From assembly GCA_900554925.1 (NCBI GenBank), contig USJG01000022.1:1-22629 (forward strand): a DNA stretch of 22,629 nt, given 5' to 3'. Below the pieces are notes generated by a model that was not told the DNA's origin, did not search any database, and was given only the letters and a program-made list of their open reading frames with translations. The position numbers and the translations under genes are program-made. Position 1 is the stretch's first letter. The number at the start of each line of letters is the position of its first letter. Shown one piece after another: positions 1 through 8,519 of the stretch. Source of the stretch: an uncultured Lachnospiraceae bacterium (GTDB lineage Bacteria; Bacillota; Clostridia; Lachnospirales; Lachnospiraceae).

Positions 1-1
1 G

Positions 2-793
2 AACTATAGTGTGATGGCCGGCGGCAAACGACTCAGGCCCATATTGATGGAAGAAAGCTTCCGGCTCTTTGGCGGAACCGGAGAGATGGTGGAGCCTTTT
101 ATGGCGGCCCTTGAAATGATTCATAATTATTCTCTGGTACATGATGATCTGCCTGCCATGGATAATGATGAATATCGAAGAGGGCGCAGGACCACATGGA
201 AGGTTTATGGAGATGGGATGGCTGTACTTGCAGGGGATGGTCTGCTTAACCTTGCTTTTGAAACAGCGGCCCTGGCTTTTGACCTGGCTGGAGATTATGA
301 TGCCATGAAGCGTGCAGCAGAAGCACTTAAAATTTTAGGGCGTAAAGCAGGCATCTATGGCATGATCGGAGGCCAGTGTGCCGATATTGAAGCGGAGTCG
401 GGAGAGCAGATGACGGAGCAGCTTCTTTTGTTTATTCATGAGAATAAGACAGCAGCGTTAATACAGGCGGCTATGATGATAGGCGCTGTTTTGGCAGGAG
501 CAGATGATGAGGCAGTGGCAGCAATGGAAAAGGCTGCTTATAATATAGGAATTGCCTTTCAGATACAGGATGATATTCTGGATATTACCAGTACCACAGA
601 GATTCTGGGGAAGCCGGTTGGCAGTGACGAAAAGAACAATAAGCTGACTTATGTAACGCTCCATGGACTGGAAGAGTCCGAAAAAGAAGTAAGGAGACTG
701 TCAGGGGAAGCGCTTGCCATACTTGGCTCTTTTAATAATAAAAATGGCTTTTTAGAAGAACTGGTAGACTCTTTGATCACCAGAAAAAAGTAA
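2..793 (+). CDS. ispA: Polyprenyl (farnesyl/geranyl) diphosphate synthase, 5' end outside window
   Basis: Trans-isoprenyl diphosphate synthase that condenses IPP with allylic diphosphates to give short-chain prenyl diphosphates (C15 in the IspA group) in the cytosol. The frame is open from base 2 and already reads NYSVMAGGKRLRP, a conserved internal stretch of the family, so the GTG/ATG at 11-16 is not the true start; roughly 35-40 N-terminal residues should lie upstream. The first aspartate-rich motif DDLPAMD is at 143-163 (DDx4D, the bacterial IspA-type spacing) and the second, QDDILD, ends at 583; both bind Mg-diphosphate. The gene ends 41 bp before dxs, which makes its DXP-pathway substrate source, the usual clostridial pairing. 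IspA-type FPP synthase is the best reading; chain length cannot be proved from sequence. Confidence 0.93.
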   Translation, partial: NYSVMAGGKRLRPILMEESFRLFGGTGEMVEPFMAALEMIHNYSLVHDDLPAMDNDEYRRGRRTTWKVYGDGMAVLAGDGLLNLAFETAALAFDLAGDYDAMKRAAEALKILGRKAGIYGMIGGQCADIEAESGEQMTEQLLLFIHENKTAALIQAAMMIGAVLAGADDEAVAAMEKAAYNIGIAFQIQDDILDITSTTEILGKPVGSDEKNNKLTYVTLHGLEESEKEVRRLSGEALAILGSFNNKNGFLEELVDSLITRKK

Positions 794-834
794 GTCTAAG
801 CAAAAGGCAAGACGGAAGAAAAGAGGGGTAGATC

Positions 835-2697
835 ATGTTGCTTGATCGCATTAAAGGCGTCAATGATATTAAGAATATAGATCCAGCGGATTATAAAGAG
901 CTTGCACAGGAGATAAGAGATTTTTTAATAGAAAAAATTTCTCATACCGGAGGGCATTTAGGCTCTAATCTGGGCGCAGTGGAACTTACCATGGCACTGC
1001 ACTTATTTTTAAATCTCCCGGAGGATAAGCTGATCTGGGATGTGGGGCATCAGTCTTATACCCATAAACTTTTAACAGGAAGAAGAGAAGGATTTGAGAA
1101 CTTACGTAAGTTTGGCGGAATGAGCGGATTCCCTAAGAGAAAGGAAAGCGATTGCGACTGTTTTGATACAGGGCACAGCTCAACTTCCATTTCTGCCGGG
1201 TTAGGTCTTGTAAAGGCACGGGATATACAGGGAGGTGGTCATACGGTAGTATCTGTTATTGGAGATGGCTCCCTGACCGGCGGCATGGCTTATGAAGCAT
1301 TAAACAATGCAGGCAAGCTGGAGACTAATTTTATTATAGTGCTTAATGATAACAATATGTCCATATCAGAAAATGTGGGCGGTGTATCAAAATATTTAAA
1401 CAACGTCAGGACAGCCAATGCTTATCTGGATATCAAGGAGGGAGTGTATAATACCTTAAAGGATATTCCAAGAGGAAACAAGGTTGTGGAAAGCATTCGC
1501 AAGGTCAAAAGCAGTTTTAAGCAGCTGGTTGTGCCGGGGATGTTTTTTGAAGATATGGGAGTTACCTATTTAGGACCTGTAGATGGACATGATATTTGGG
1601 AAATGGTGCGGGTATTTCAGGAAGCCAGAAGGATCAGAAATGCGGTAATTGTTCATGTGATCACACAAAAGGGGAAGGGGTTTGCACCGGCGGAGCGTCA
1701 TCCTGCCAGATTTCATGGGGCGGAACCCTTTGATATAGAAACCGGTCTGCCTACCAGGCCAAGAAACACAGCAAATTACACAGATGTTTTTTCTACAGTT
1801 ATGACCAAGCTTGGGGCAAGAGATGAAAAGGTAGTTGCCATTACGGCGGCCATGCCTGACGGAACCGGATTAAAGCGGTTTAGAAATATGTACCCTGACC
1901 GCTTCTTTGACGTGGGAATTGCGGAAGAGCATGCGGTTACCTTTGCAGCAGGACTGGCGGCAGGCGGCTTAAAGCCTGTGGTGGCAATTTATTCCTCTTT
2001 TCTGCAGAGAGCCTATGATCAGATACTTCATGATGTATGCATACAGAATCTTCCGGTGGTCTTTGCCATTGACAGGGCCGGATTGGTAGGAAGTGACGGA
2101 GAGACGCATCAGGGTATTTTTGATCTGTCCTATTTATCCTCTATTCCCGGTATGCATATTCTGGCTCCCAAGAACAAATGGGAACTTTCCGACATGATGA
2201 AATTTGCAATTAATTTTGGAAAACCAATTGCAATCCGTTACCCCAGGGGAGAGGCATATGCAGGGCTTAAGGAGTATCGGGCAGCAATTGAGCTTGGAAA
2301 GGCGGAGCTCCTTTATGCGGAAGGGGAGGTCTGTTTAATGGCAGTGGGCAGCATGGTTAAAACCGCCCAGGAGGTTAAGGAGATGCTGAATGAAGCCGGC
2401 CATAAATGCAGCGTTATCAATGCCAGATTTGTAAAGCCCATTGATTTAGAGGCGGTAACCTGGGCGGCTGAAAACCACAGACTTGTAGTTACCATGGAAG
2501 AAAATGTTGCCAGCGGCGGATATGGGGAAAAAGTCAGAGAAGCTGTGGATGGTCTTGATACAGGAGCAAGGCTTTTGCAGATCGCCATTCCTGATGAATA
2601 TGTAGAACATGGTAATGTAGATCTGCTGAAACAGGAACTTGGTATCAGCGCCGAAAGAATTGCGGATAGAATTAAGAAGGAATTAGAAAAGGAATAA
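835..2697 (+). CDS. dxs: 1-deoxy-D-xylulose-5-phosphate synthase
   Basis: Thiamine-diphosphate enzyme joining pyruvate and glyceraldehyde-3-phosphate to DXP, the first step of the MEP isoprenoid pathway and a source for thiamine and pyridoxal. It has 620 residues, the normal family length. Visible features are His41 in GGHLGSNLG, GHQSYTHK (71-78), the TPP/Mg motif GDGSLTGG (143-150) with the Asn pair at 157-158, EEHAVTFAAG in the pyrimidine-binding domain, and RYPRGEA in the C-terminal half. The ATG at 835 follows the purine-rich stretch AAGAGGGG at about 6-bp spacing. The TAA stop overlaps the tlyA ATG by one base (TAATG), indicating translational coupling. It sits directly after ispA in the same probable operon. 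Confidence 0.97.
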   Translation: MLLDRIKGVNDIKNIDPADYKELAQEIRDFLIEKISHTGGHLGSNLGAVELTMALHLFLNLPEDKLIWDVGHQSYTHKLLTGRREGFENLRKFGGMSGFPKRKESDCDCFDTGHSSTSISAGLGLVKARDIQGGGHTVVSVIGDGSLTGGMAYEALNNAGKLETNFIIVLNDNNMSISENVGGVSKYLNNVRTANAYLDIKEGVYNTLKDIPRGNKVVESIRKVKSSFKQLVVPGMFFEDMGVTYLGPVDGHDIWEMVRVFQEARRIRNAVIVHVITQKGKGFAPAERHPARFHGAEPFDIETGLPTRPRNTANYTDVFSTVMTKLGARDEKVVAITAAMPDGTGLKRFRNMYPDRFFDVGIAEEHAVTFAAGLAAGGLKPVVAIYSSFLQRAYDQILHDVCIQNLPVVFAIDRAGLVGSDGETHQGIFDLSYLSSIPGMHILAPKNKWELSDMMKFAINFGKPIAIRYPRGEAYAGLKEYRAAIELGKAELLYAEGEVCLMAVGSMVKTAQEVKEMLNEAGHKCSVINARFVKPIDLEAVTWAAENHRLVVTMEENVASGGYGEKVREAVDGLDTGARLLQIAIPDEYVEHGNVDLLKQELGISAERIADRIKKELEKE

Positions 2698-3587
2698 TGA
2701 AAGAAAGACTTGATATATTGCTTGTTAAGGGGGGATATGCCTCGTCCAGAGAAAAGGCGAAAGCCATTATCATGTCCGGCAGCGTATTTATAGACGGGCA
2801 GCGTGAGGACAAGGCCGGTGCCCTGTTTGACCCGGATAAAATACATATGGAAGTAAAGGGTAATCATCAGAAATATGTCAGCAGGGGCGGGCTTAAGCTG
2901 GAAAAGGCGATAGACAGGTTTGGTGTGAAGCTGAAAGAAGCAGTCTGTATGGATATTGGGGCGTCTACCGGAGGCTTTACAGATTGTATGCTGCAAAATG
3001 GTGCCAGGAAGGTATATGCTGTGGATGTCGGACATGGACAGCTTGACTGGAAGCTCAGGAATGATGAGAGGGTTGTCTGTATGGAAAAGACAAACTTCAG
3101 ATATATGATGCCGGAAGATATTCAGGAAAAACTGGATTTTGCATCTGTGGATGTTTCCTTTATTTCCCTTACCAAAATTTTGCTGCCAGCAAGAGCGCTT
3201 TTAAAAGAAACGGGAGAAATGGTCTGTCTGATCAAACCGCAATTTGAGGCTGGCCGGGATAAGGTGGGAAAAAAGGGAGTCGTGCGTGAACCTGAAATTC
3301 ATGAGGAAGTTATAAGGAAAATCATCGATTATGCAGATTATATTGGCTTTGATATTCTGCATTTGGATTTTTCACCGATTAAGGGGCCCGAAGGGAATAT
3401 TGAATATCTGGTCCATATAAGGAAAAATCAGGAAAAATTAAAAAATACGCTTGCCATCACTGAACAGGAGGCAGAAGCTGTACTGACAGATATTATAATG
3501 GAAAGAAAAGGATATTCCTGGCAGAAGGGAGTATCTGACCTGATTGCGGAAACTGTCTCTGGGGCTCATGGAAGCCTGGATTTATAG
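2697..3587 (+). CDS. tlyA: TlyA-family rRNA 2'-O-methyltransferase (S4 + FtsJ-like)
   Basis: Cytosolic SAM-dependent RNA methyltransferase; characterised TlyA proteins 2'-O-methylate cytidines of 16S and/or 23S rRNA and affect capreomycin sensitivity. The old name 'hemolysin A' is historical. The N-terminal S4 RNA-binding domain covers about residues 3-60 (RLDILLVKGGYASSREKAK). The linker KYVSRGGLKLEKA is followed by a Rossmann methyltransferase fold with the SAM motif DIGASTGGFTD (86-96) and DVGHGQLDWKL. Length (296 aa) is slightly over the typical ~270. The start codon overlaps the dxs stop, so translation is probably coupled. Which rRNA positions it modifies cannot be decided here. Confidence 0.93.
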   Translation: MKERLDILLVKGGYASSREKAKAIIMSGSVFIDGQREDKAGALFDPDKIHMEVKGNHQKYVSRGGLKLEKAIDRFGVKLKEAVCMDIGASTGGFTDCMLQNGARKVYAVDVGHGQLDWKLRNDERVVCMEKTNFRYMMPEDIQEKLDFASVDVSFISLTKILLPARALLKETGEMVCLIKPQFEAGRDKVGKKGVVREPEIHEEVIRKIIDYADYIGFDILHLDFSPIKGPEGNIEYLVHIRKNQEKLKNTLAITEQEAEAVLTDIIMERKGYSWQKGVSDLIAETVSGAHGSLDL

Positions 3588-3628
3588 AGGAATTTCATTG
3601 GCACTTAAGGTGTAAAACGAGGAATAAT

Positions 3629-4483
3629 ATGGAGCATTTTTACGTGATTACCAATCCGACTAAGGACGCAGAGTTAAAAACTGCTTATTCTATCAGAGAA
3701 TATCTGATCCGGCAGGGAAAGACCTGCATTGTGGATATGGGAACGAAAAGACCGGATAAAGAGGGATATACATATAAAGAGCAGATCAGCGAGGATATAG
3801 ACTGTATTATTGTGCTGGGAGGGGATGGAACCCTGCTGCAGGCAGTAATAGACCTGGCGGAAAAAGATATTCCCTTTCTGGGAATTAATTTAGGTACGCT
3901 GGGATTTCTGGCTGAAGTGAATAAGTCAGGGATAGAAGCCTCTCTGGATAAACTGATCCAGAATGATTATGAAATAGAAAAGCGTATGATGCTTGTAGGG
4001 AAAAGTTACGGAGAAGAGAGCATCAAAGATACTGCAAGGGCGCTGAATGACATTGTAATTACCAGAAAGGGTTCCCTTCAGATTATTAATTTTAACATTT
4101 ATGTGAATGGAAAATTTCTTCACCATTACCATGCGGATGGCATGATCGTATGTACGCCTACCGGTTCAACCGGGTACAGCCTTTCAGCGGGAGGGCCTAT
4201 TGTAGAGCCCAAGGCCAGTTTAATTGTGCTTTCCCCCATTTGTCCACATTCCATGCAAAGCAGAAGCATAGTATTATCTTCTGAGGATGTGATTACAGTA
4301 GAAATAGAAAAGGGACGGGATGGAGATACCCAGGAGGTTGAAGCCATATTTGACGGAAGCCATAAGGTGGCGCTGCGAACAGGCGAAAAAATAGAAATCC
4401 GAAAATCAGAAAAAACAACAGGGATCGTGAAATTGAGCCAGGCAAGCTTTCTTGAGGTGCTTCATAGAAAGATGAGCGATTAG
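3629..4483 (+). CDS. nadK: ATP/polyphosphate-dependent NAD kinase
   Basis: Phosphorylates NAD to NADP in the cytosol. The family signature GGDGT is at residues 64-68, followed by the NLGTLGFLAEV stretch and the NAD-binding segment containing TPTGSTGYSLSAGGP, all in the canonical order. The 284-residue length matches bacterial NadK. The ATG at 3629 is preceded by a modest ribosome-binding site (ACGAGGAAT). It lies 41 bp after tlyA and about 50 bp before argR, the standard tlyA-nadK-argR-recN order of Clostridia. No separate promoter is evident, so it is likely cotranscribed with tlyA. Confidence 0.96.
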   Translation: MEHFYVITNPTKDAELKTAYSIREYLIRQGKTCIVDMGTKRPDKEGYTYKEQISEDIDCIIVLGGDGTLLQAVIDLAEKDIPFLGINLGTLGFLAEVNKSGIEASLDKLIQNDYEIEKRMMLVGKSYGEESIKDTARALNDIVITRKGSLQIINFNIYVNGKFLHHYHADGMIVCTPTGSTGYSLSAGGPIVEPKASLIVLSPICPHSMQSRSIVLSSEDVITVEIEKGRDGDTQEVEAIFDGSHKVALRTGEKIEIRKSEKTTGIVKLSQASFLEVLHRKMSD

Positions 4484-4532
4484 CTTATGGCGGTCTACGT
4501 TATATTTTCTAATTGAAAGGCATGGGATAATT

Positions 4533-4985
4533 ATGAAAAAAAGCAGGCATCAGAAGATAAAAGAGCTGGTGGAAGAATTTGAAATAGAAACCCAGGAAGA
4601 ATTGGCGGATAAATTGAAAGAGGCCGGTTATGCGGTTACGCAGGCAACGGTTTCAAGAGACATCAGGGAGCTTAAGCTCTCTAAGGTGCCCATAGGAGAC
4701 GGCAGACAGAAATATGCTGTTTTAGTGCACAGCGACCACTATTTAAGTGATAAATACATACGGGTACTAAAGGATGGATTTGTTTCTATGGATATGGCGC
4801 AGAATATTCTTGTGGTTAAAACGGTATCAGGTATGGCCATGGCAGTAGCGGCGGCCATAGATGCCATGAAATTAAAGGAAATTGTAGGTTCCATTGCCGG
4901 AGATGACACGATTATGATGGCAGTCAGAACCGTGGAGGATACACAGACTGTTATGGATAAAATCCGTAACGTACTTGAAGAGTAA
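4533..4985 (+). CDS. argR: Arginine repressor ArgR/AhrC
   Basis: Hexameric arginine-responsive DNA-binding regulator of arginine biosynthesis and catabolism. It has 150 residues. The N-terminal winged helix-turn-helix (about 1-70) contains the characteristic TVSRDIRELKL recognition region. The C-terminal oligomerisation and arginine-binding domain carries the GSIAGDDTIMMAVR segment, in which the paired Asp residues contact arginine in known ArgR structures. The ATG at 4533 has a weak purine-rich site upstream (GAAAGGCATGGG). It sits between nadK and recN as in Bacillus and clostridia, although its targets are normally elsewhere. I could not identify a convincing ARG box in front of it. Confidence 0.96.
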   Translation: MKKSRHQKIKELVEEFEIETQEELADKLKEAGYAVTQATVSRDIRELKLSKVPIGDGRQKYAVLVHSDHYLSDKYIRVLKDGFVSMDMAQNILVVKTVSGMAMAVAAAIDAMKLKEIVGSIAGDDTIMMAVRTVEDTQTVMDKIRNVLEE

Positions 4986-5026
4986 CCGACCATGCGCTTG
5001 AGAGAAGGGCGTAAGGAGGAAGTAAT

Positions 5027-6715
5027 ATGCTTGAAAGTTTACACGTAAAAAACCTGGCTTTAATTGATGAACAGGAGGTAACATTTTTACCGGGAATGAA
5101 TATACTGACCGGTGAAACCGGTGCGGGAAAATCTATTGTCATTGGTTCTGTTAATCTGGCGCTGGGAGCCAAGGCGGATAAAGATTACATCCGTACAGGT
5201 GCAGATTATGCTCTTGTGGAGCTGGTTTTTTCTTTAAATGAAAGACAGCAGAAGGAAGTAAGGGATATGGATCTTGCTGTAGAAGAGGATGGAACGCTTC
5301 TTTTGCAGAGAAAGATCATGCCCGGCAGAAGCATCTGCAAAGTCAATGGGGAGACGGTAAGCTCCGGTCAGATCAAAGCTTTGGCTGGCTGTCTTATTGA
5401 TGTGTACGGACAGCACGAACATCAGTCGCTGTTAAAGCCTGCGGCTTACAAAAAGATGCTGGACGACTATATAGGCGAGGAAGCAGCAGGGTTAAAAGAA
5501 CAGCTAAGAAGCAGCCTGGCCGATTACCGCAAAGTCTGCGAAGAATTGGAAAACCAGAATATGGATGAAGCAGTGAGGGTCAGAGAGGCGCAGCTCCTTG
5601 CGTTTGAGATAGAAGAGATTGAAGATGTCGGCTTAGACCTGGTCAGTGATGAACAGGTTGAAAAAAAATATCAGAAGCTGATCAATTCCAAAAAGATGAA
5701 GGAAATTGTATTTGCCGTACATGGGCTTACCGGATATGAAGAGGAAGGCAGTGCCGGGAGTGCGGTGGGATATGCTCTTCGGGAATTAAAAGCCCTGGGA
5801 GCTTATGACGGGGAAAGTCAGCCTCTTATTTCCCAGCTTACAGATATTGATGATCTTTTAAATGATTTTAACAGGGCAATAACAGAGTACAGGGACGGTC
5901 TTGAGTTTGACGAGGAAGAATTTCAGCGCCTGGAAGAGCGCCTGAACGTTCTGAATCATTTAAGGAACAAATATGGAGATACGATCGCCGATATTTTAAA
6001 GACCCAGGAAGAAAAGCAACAGGCACTTGAAAAATTAAATCACTATGAGGATTATATAGAAATGCTTCGTCAAAAGATGCAGGAGCAGAAGAGCGAGATT
6101 CTCTCTGTGTGCGGAAGACTCTCAGAGTTGAGAAAGAAGGCTTCAGGTCCGCTGACGGAAAAATTAAAAGCTGCCATGATAGATTTGAATTTTCTCAACG
6201 TTGAATTTGCCATTGAAATTACCGAGAATGAGCAGGAATTTTCCCAGGATGGATATAATAAAGTAGAATTTATGATTTCTACCAATCCCGGTGAAGAATT
6301 AAAGCCTTTATGGCAGATTGCCAGCGGCGGCGAGCTTTCGCGCATTATGCTGGCTTTTAAAACCGTATTTGCGGACAAGGATGAAACGGATACGCTGGTG
6401 TTTGATGAAATTGACACTGGAATCAGCGGAAAAACTGCATGGAAGGTTTCGGAAAAGCTGGGAAAACTTTCAGAAAATCATCAGATCATCTGCATTACTC
6501 ATCTGGCACAGATCGCCTCCATGGCGGATGCCCATTTTCTTATTGAAAAAGGCGTGAAGGAGGAAAGAACTGTGACAGATATAAGACAGCTTTCAGAAGA
6601 GGAAAGCTTAAGGGAACTGGCAAGACTTTTAGGCAGTGGAGAATTGACCCAGGCAGTTATGGAAAACGCAAAAGAAATGAAGGAGACTGCCCATAAAGTA
6701 AAAGGAAGCCAGTAA
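5027..6715 (+). CDS. recN: DNA repair protein RecN (SMC-like ATPase)
   Basis: SMC-like ATPase that acts early in double-strand-break repair, holding DNA ends or sister chromatids before RecA-dependent recombination. It has 562 residues, close to the usual 550-576. Walker A is GETGAGKS at residues 29-36. A long charged, helix-rich middle suits a coiled coil. The C-terminal half has the ABC signature ASGGELSRIMLA and Walker B LVFDEIDTGISG, followed by ITHLAQIAS. It has a strong ribosome-binding site (AAGGAGG) upstream of ATG 5027. It is the last gene of the plus-strand housekeeping run: a strong terminator at 6803-6833 follows. Confidence 0.97.
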   Translation: MLESLHVKNLALIDEQEVTFLPGMNILTGETGAGKSIVIGSVNLALGAKADKDYIRTGADYALVELVFSLNERQQKEVRDMDLAVEEDGTLLLQRKIMPGRSICKVNGETVSSGQIKALAGCLIDVYGQHEHQSLLKPAAYKKMLDDYIGEEAAGLKEQLRSSLADYRKVCEELENQNMDEAVRVREAQLLAFEIEEIEDVGLDLVSDEQVEKKYQKLINSKKMKEIVFAVHGLTGYEEEGSAGSAVGYALRELKALGAYDGESQPLISQLTDIDDLLNDFNRAITEYRDGLEFDEEEFQRLEERLNVLNHLRNKYGDTIADILKTQEEKQQALEKLNHYEDYIEMLRQKMQEQKSEILSVCGRLSELRKKASGPLTEKLKAAMIDLNFLNVEFAIEITENEQEFSQDGYNKVEFMISTNPGEELKPLWQIASGGELSRIMLAFKTVFADKDETDTLVFDEIDTGISGKTAWKVSEKLGKLSENHQIICITHLAQIASMADAHFLIEKGVKEERTVTDIRQLSEEESLRELARLLGSGELTQAVMENAKEMKETAHKVKGSQ

Positions 6716-6796
6716 AATTCCAGATGAAAATATTTTTTATAGTAACATTTGGAAGAGAAAAAATAAAATTGTGAAAGTAAAATTTAAAGTTTTTCA

Positions 6797-6803
6797 CATA
6801 CTA
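6797..6803 (+). promoter_or_regulatory. Candidate forespore sigma-G -10 element for spoIVB
   Basis: CATACTA is an exact match to the sigma-G -10 consensus. A weak -35 candidate, TGAAAG, lies at 6772-6777 with 19-bp spacing, which is longer and poorer than ideal. The assignment rests on the -10 box and on the known forespore expression of spoIVB. A start site 6-8 bp downstream would fall inside the left arm of the recN terminator hairpin. Confidence 0.45.
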
Positions 6804-6833
6804 AAAAGGACATACGCTTGTATGTCCTTTTTT
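6803..6833 (+). terminator. Rho-independent terminator of the recN transcript
   Basis: A perfect 13-bp stem, AAAAAGGACATAC / GTATGTCCTTTTT, with a GCTT tetraloop ends in a run of T. It lies 88 bp past the recN stop and separates the housekeeping operon from spoIVB. Confidence 0.92.
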
Positions 6834-6901
6834 CGCTTCACAGCATGGTAATTTCTAAGAAGCAGAAAATGTGCACAATTAAAAATAAAGGATGTGGAAA
6901 C

Positions 6902-8206
6902 TTGGAACGTATAAATGAATCGAAGCATAGCGGGGTTGTGATCTATAGAAGATTTTTATATATAATGCTGACCTTTGGAATCGTGTCAGTGATACTTTCC
7001 ATTTATTATTATATGTGGCTCAGTGTTCCGTCCACCATTATGATCAAAGCCGGGGTGGATCAGGAACTTAATTTTAATATACCTGCCACCGGAGAACTGT
7101 ACAGGGAGGCAGTGGAGGTAAGCGGAAGAGTTAACGCAAGTGTGGATACAAACAACAGTCTTTCTATAGATTTTAGCAGGCCTGTTACGGTAAAGGCAAA
7201 TCAGATTGACCAGTATAAGCTGGAACTTAAGTTATTTGGAATGATACCCCTTAAGGAAGTAGACGTTGAGGTTATTCAGGATATTATGCTGAAGCCTGCG
7301 GGGATTCCTATTGGCATTTATGTGAAAACACAAGGAGTTTTAATTGTTGGTATTGGAGAGTTTGAGGGAGAGGATGGACAAAAATACAATCCAGGGAAAT
7401 ATATTTTTCAGGTAGGGGATTATATTTTAGAAGTTAATGATGAAGAAGTTACATCAAAAAAAGAATTGATTGAAATGATCAGTCACAGCGAAGGCCAGGA
7501 AATGGTATTTAAATTACAAAGGGGTGATGCGCTTATTGATGTAAAAGCGCGCCCGGAGCTTAATCAGAACGGAGAGTACAAAATGGGGATATGGATCAGG
7601 GATAATGCCCAGGGAGTGGGAACCATGACCTACATTGATAAGCAGGGATGCTTTGGCGCCCTCGGTCATGGAATCAATGATATTGATACAAGCACATTAA
7701 TGACCCTGTCAAAAGGAACTTTGTATCACACTGAAATTATAGGCATCACAAGAGGTACTACCGGTTCCCCCGGAGAACTGACAGGTTTTATAGAATATGA
7801 TGACAATAATATTATGGGAGATATTACAGCAAATACCATCAGAGGCATATTTGGTATATGTACTCCTGAAACTGCACAGTCGGCAAGCTACGATTACCTT
7901 CCCATTGGCTTAAAGCAGGAAATTAAAAAAGGCCCTGCCCAAATCGTCTGTTCCTTGGGAGGAGACACACAGACCTATGATGTGGAAATCATAGATATTA
8001 ATTTGGAAAATGACAACATTAACAGGGGAATCGTACTTGAAATCACTGACCCGGAGCTGCTTGCAGCCACAGGCGGCATCGTCCAGGGAATGAGCGGCAG
8101 TCCCATTATCCAAAATGACAAATTAGTTGGCGCTGTCACCCACGTCCTCGTCCAGGATCCAACAAAAGGCTATGGCATATTTATCGAAAATATGCTGGTG
8201 CATTAA
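6902..8206 (+). CDS. spoIVB: SpoIVB peptidase (stage IV sporulation protein B, S55 family)
   Basis: Forespore-secreted serine protease that cleaves SpoIVFA and so triggers SpoIVFB processing of pro-sigma-K in the mother cell. The frame is open from an ATG at 6818, but that codon lies in the recN terminator loop and has no ribosome-binding site. TTG at 6902, after AAAGGATGTGG, gives 434 residues, close to the ~425 of Bacillus. The protein has one N-terminal membrane/signal segment (RFLYIMLTFGIVSVILSIYY), a PDZ domain (FQVGDYILEVNDEEV region), then the S55 domain. The catalytic triad from the TTG start is His256 (LGHGI), Asp383 (ITDPE) and Ser398 (GMSGSP); the His-Asp-Ser spacings equal those of B. 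subtilis H236, D363 and S378. The gene implies a spore former. spo0A, the usual next gene, is absent here. Confidence 0.94.
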   Translation: MERINESKHSGVVIYRRFLYIMLTFGIVSVILSIYYYMWLSVPSTIMIKAGVDQELNFNIPATGELYREAVEVSGRVNASVDTNNSLSIDFSRPVTVKANQIDQYKLELKLFGMIPLKEVDVEVIQDIMLKPAGIPIGIYVKTQGVLIVGIGEFEGEDGQKYNPGKYIFQVGDYILEVNDEEVTSKKELIEMISHSEGQEMVFKLQRGDALIDVKARPELNQNGEYKMGIWIRDNAQGVGTMTYIDKQGCFGALGHGINDIDTSTLMTLSKGTLYHTEIIGITRGTTGSPGELTGFIEYDDNNIMGDITANTIRGIFGICTPETAQSASYDYLPIGLKQEIKKGPAQIVCSLGGDTQTYDVEIIDINLENDNINRGIVLEITDPELLAATGGIVQGMSGSPIIQNDKLVGAVTHVLVQDPTKGYGIFIENMLVH

Positions 8207-8217
8207 GTCCGGGCAAC

Positions 8218-8277
8218 AAGCAGAAAGACTGCACTTATAAGTAAGCTTGCTTACTTATAAGTGCAGCCTTTCTGCTT
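8218..8277 (+). terminator. Long hairpin after spoIVB (29-bp arms)
   Basis: The arms 8218-8246 and 8249-8277 are reverse complements except for one A/C mismatch, with only TT between them. The stem contains the palindromic core CTTATAAGTAAGC. There is no clean T-tract, so it may terminate spoIVB transcription or simply be a palindromic repeat at an insertion junction. Confidence 0.7.
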
Positions 8278-8281
8278 GCTA

Positions 8282-8387
8282 TCCGGCGCAAGCCGGACAT
8301 CTGACTAATGCAAAGCATTAGTCAGATGATCGGGACGGATTCAGATAAAAGGAGATGAATGCTTTGCATTAGTCAGATGATCGGGAC
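8282..8387. repeat. Cluster of short palindromes and a 22-bp direct repeat
   Basis: TCCGGC-GCAA-GCCGGA (8282-8297) is followed by a 13-bp-arm hairpin ATCTGACTAATGC-AAA-GCATTAGTCAGAT (8299-8327). The 22-mer starting GCATTAGTCAGATGATCGG occurs at 8315-8336 and again, identically, at 8366-8387. In the second copy the triplet before GCATT is TTT instead of AAA, so the local 13-mers AATGCAAAGCATT and AATGCTTTGCATT are reverse complements. It is non-coding in all frames that I could follow. Confidence 0.75.
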
Positions 8388-8410
8388 AGTGCAGGTTGAT
8401 GCGGATTAAC

Positions 8411-8490
8411 GGGGATTTCGTGGAGTTTGGATACAAAGTAAACGGGGATTTGCGTTAAATTGGTGTTTACATGAATGGGGATTTGCGTTA
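8411..8490 (+). repeat. Three repeat units with exact 33-bp period upstream of the DUF4143 ATPase gene
   Basis: GGGGATTTCG (8411), GGGGATTTGCGTTA (8444) and GGGGATTTGCGTTA (8477) start exactly 33 bp apart. Each is preceded by an AAC or AAT triplet. The third unit lies in the spacer of the -35/-10 pair described next. The intervening bases are much less conserved. Confidence 0.7.
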
Positions 8491-8494
8491 TGCT
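8466..8494 (+). promoter_or_regulatory. Sigma-A-type promoter for the DUF4143 ATPase gene
   Basis: TTTACA (8466-8471), a 17-bp spacer and TATGCT (8489-8494), ending 25 bp before the ATG at 8520. The spacer holds a GGGGATTTGCG repeat unit, which could be an operator. Confidence 0.6.
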
Positions 8495-8519
8495 ATTATT
8501 GTAGGAGGCGTATGGAGGT

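Noticed and set aside
2313..3035. 240-codon open frame on the minus strand
   Set aside because: Lies opposite dxs and tlyA, both strongly supported; the translation shows no recognisable domain.
6818..6901. Upstream in-frame ATG extending SpoIVB by 28 residues
   Set aside because: The ATG is inside the recN terminator loop, has no ribosome-binding site, and the extension precedes a normal signal/membrane segment. TTG 6902 gives the family length.
8282..8490. CRISPR array
   Set aside because: Repeats are too few, short and partly palindromic, with similar or overlapping spacers and no cas genes nearby.
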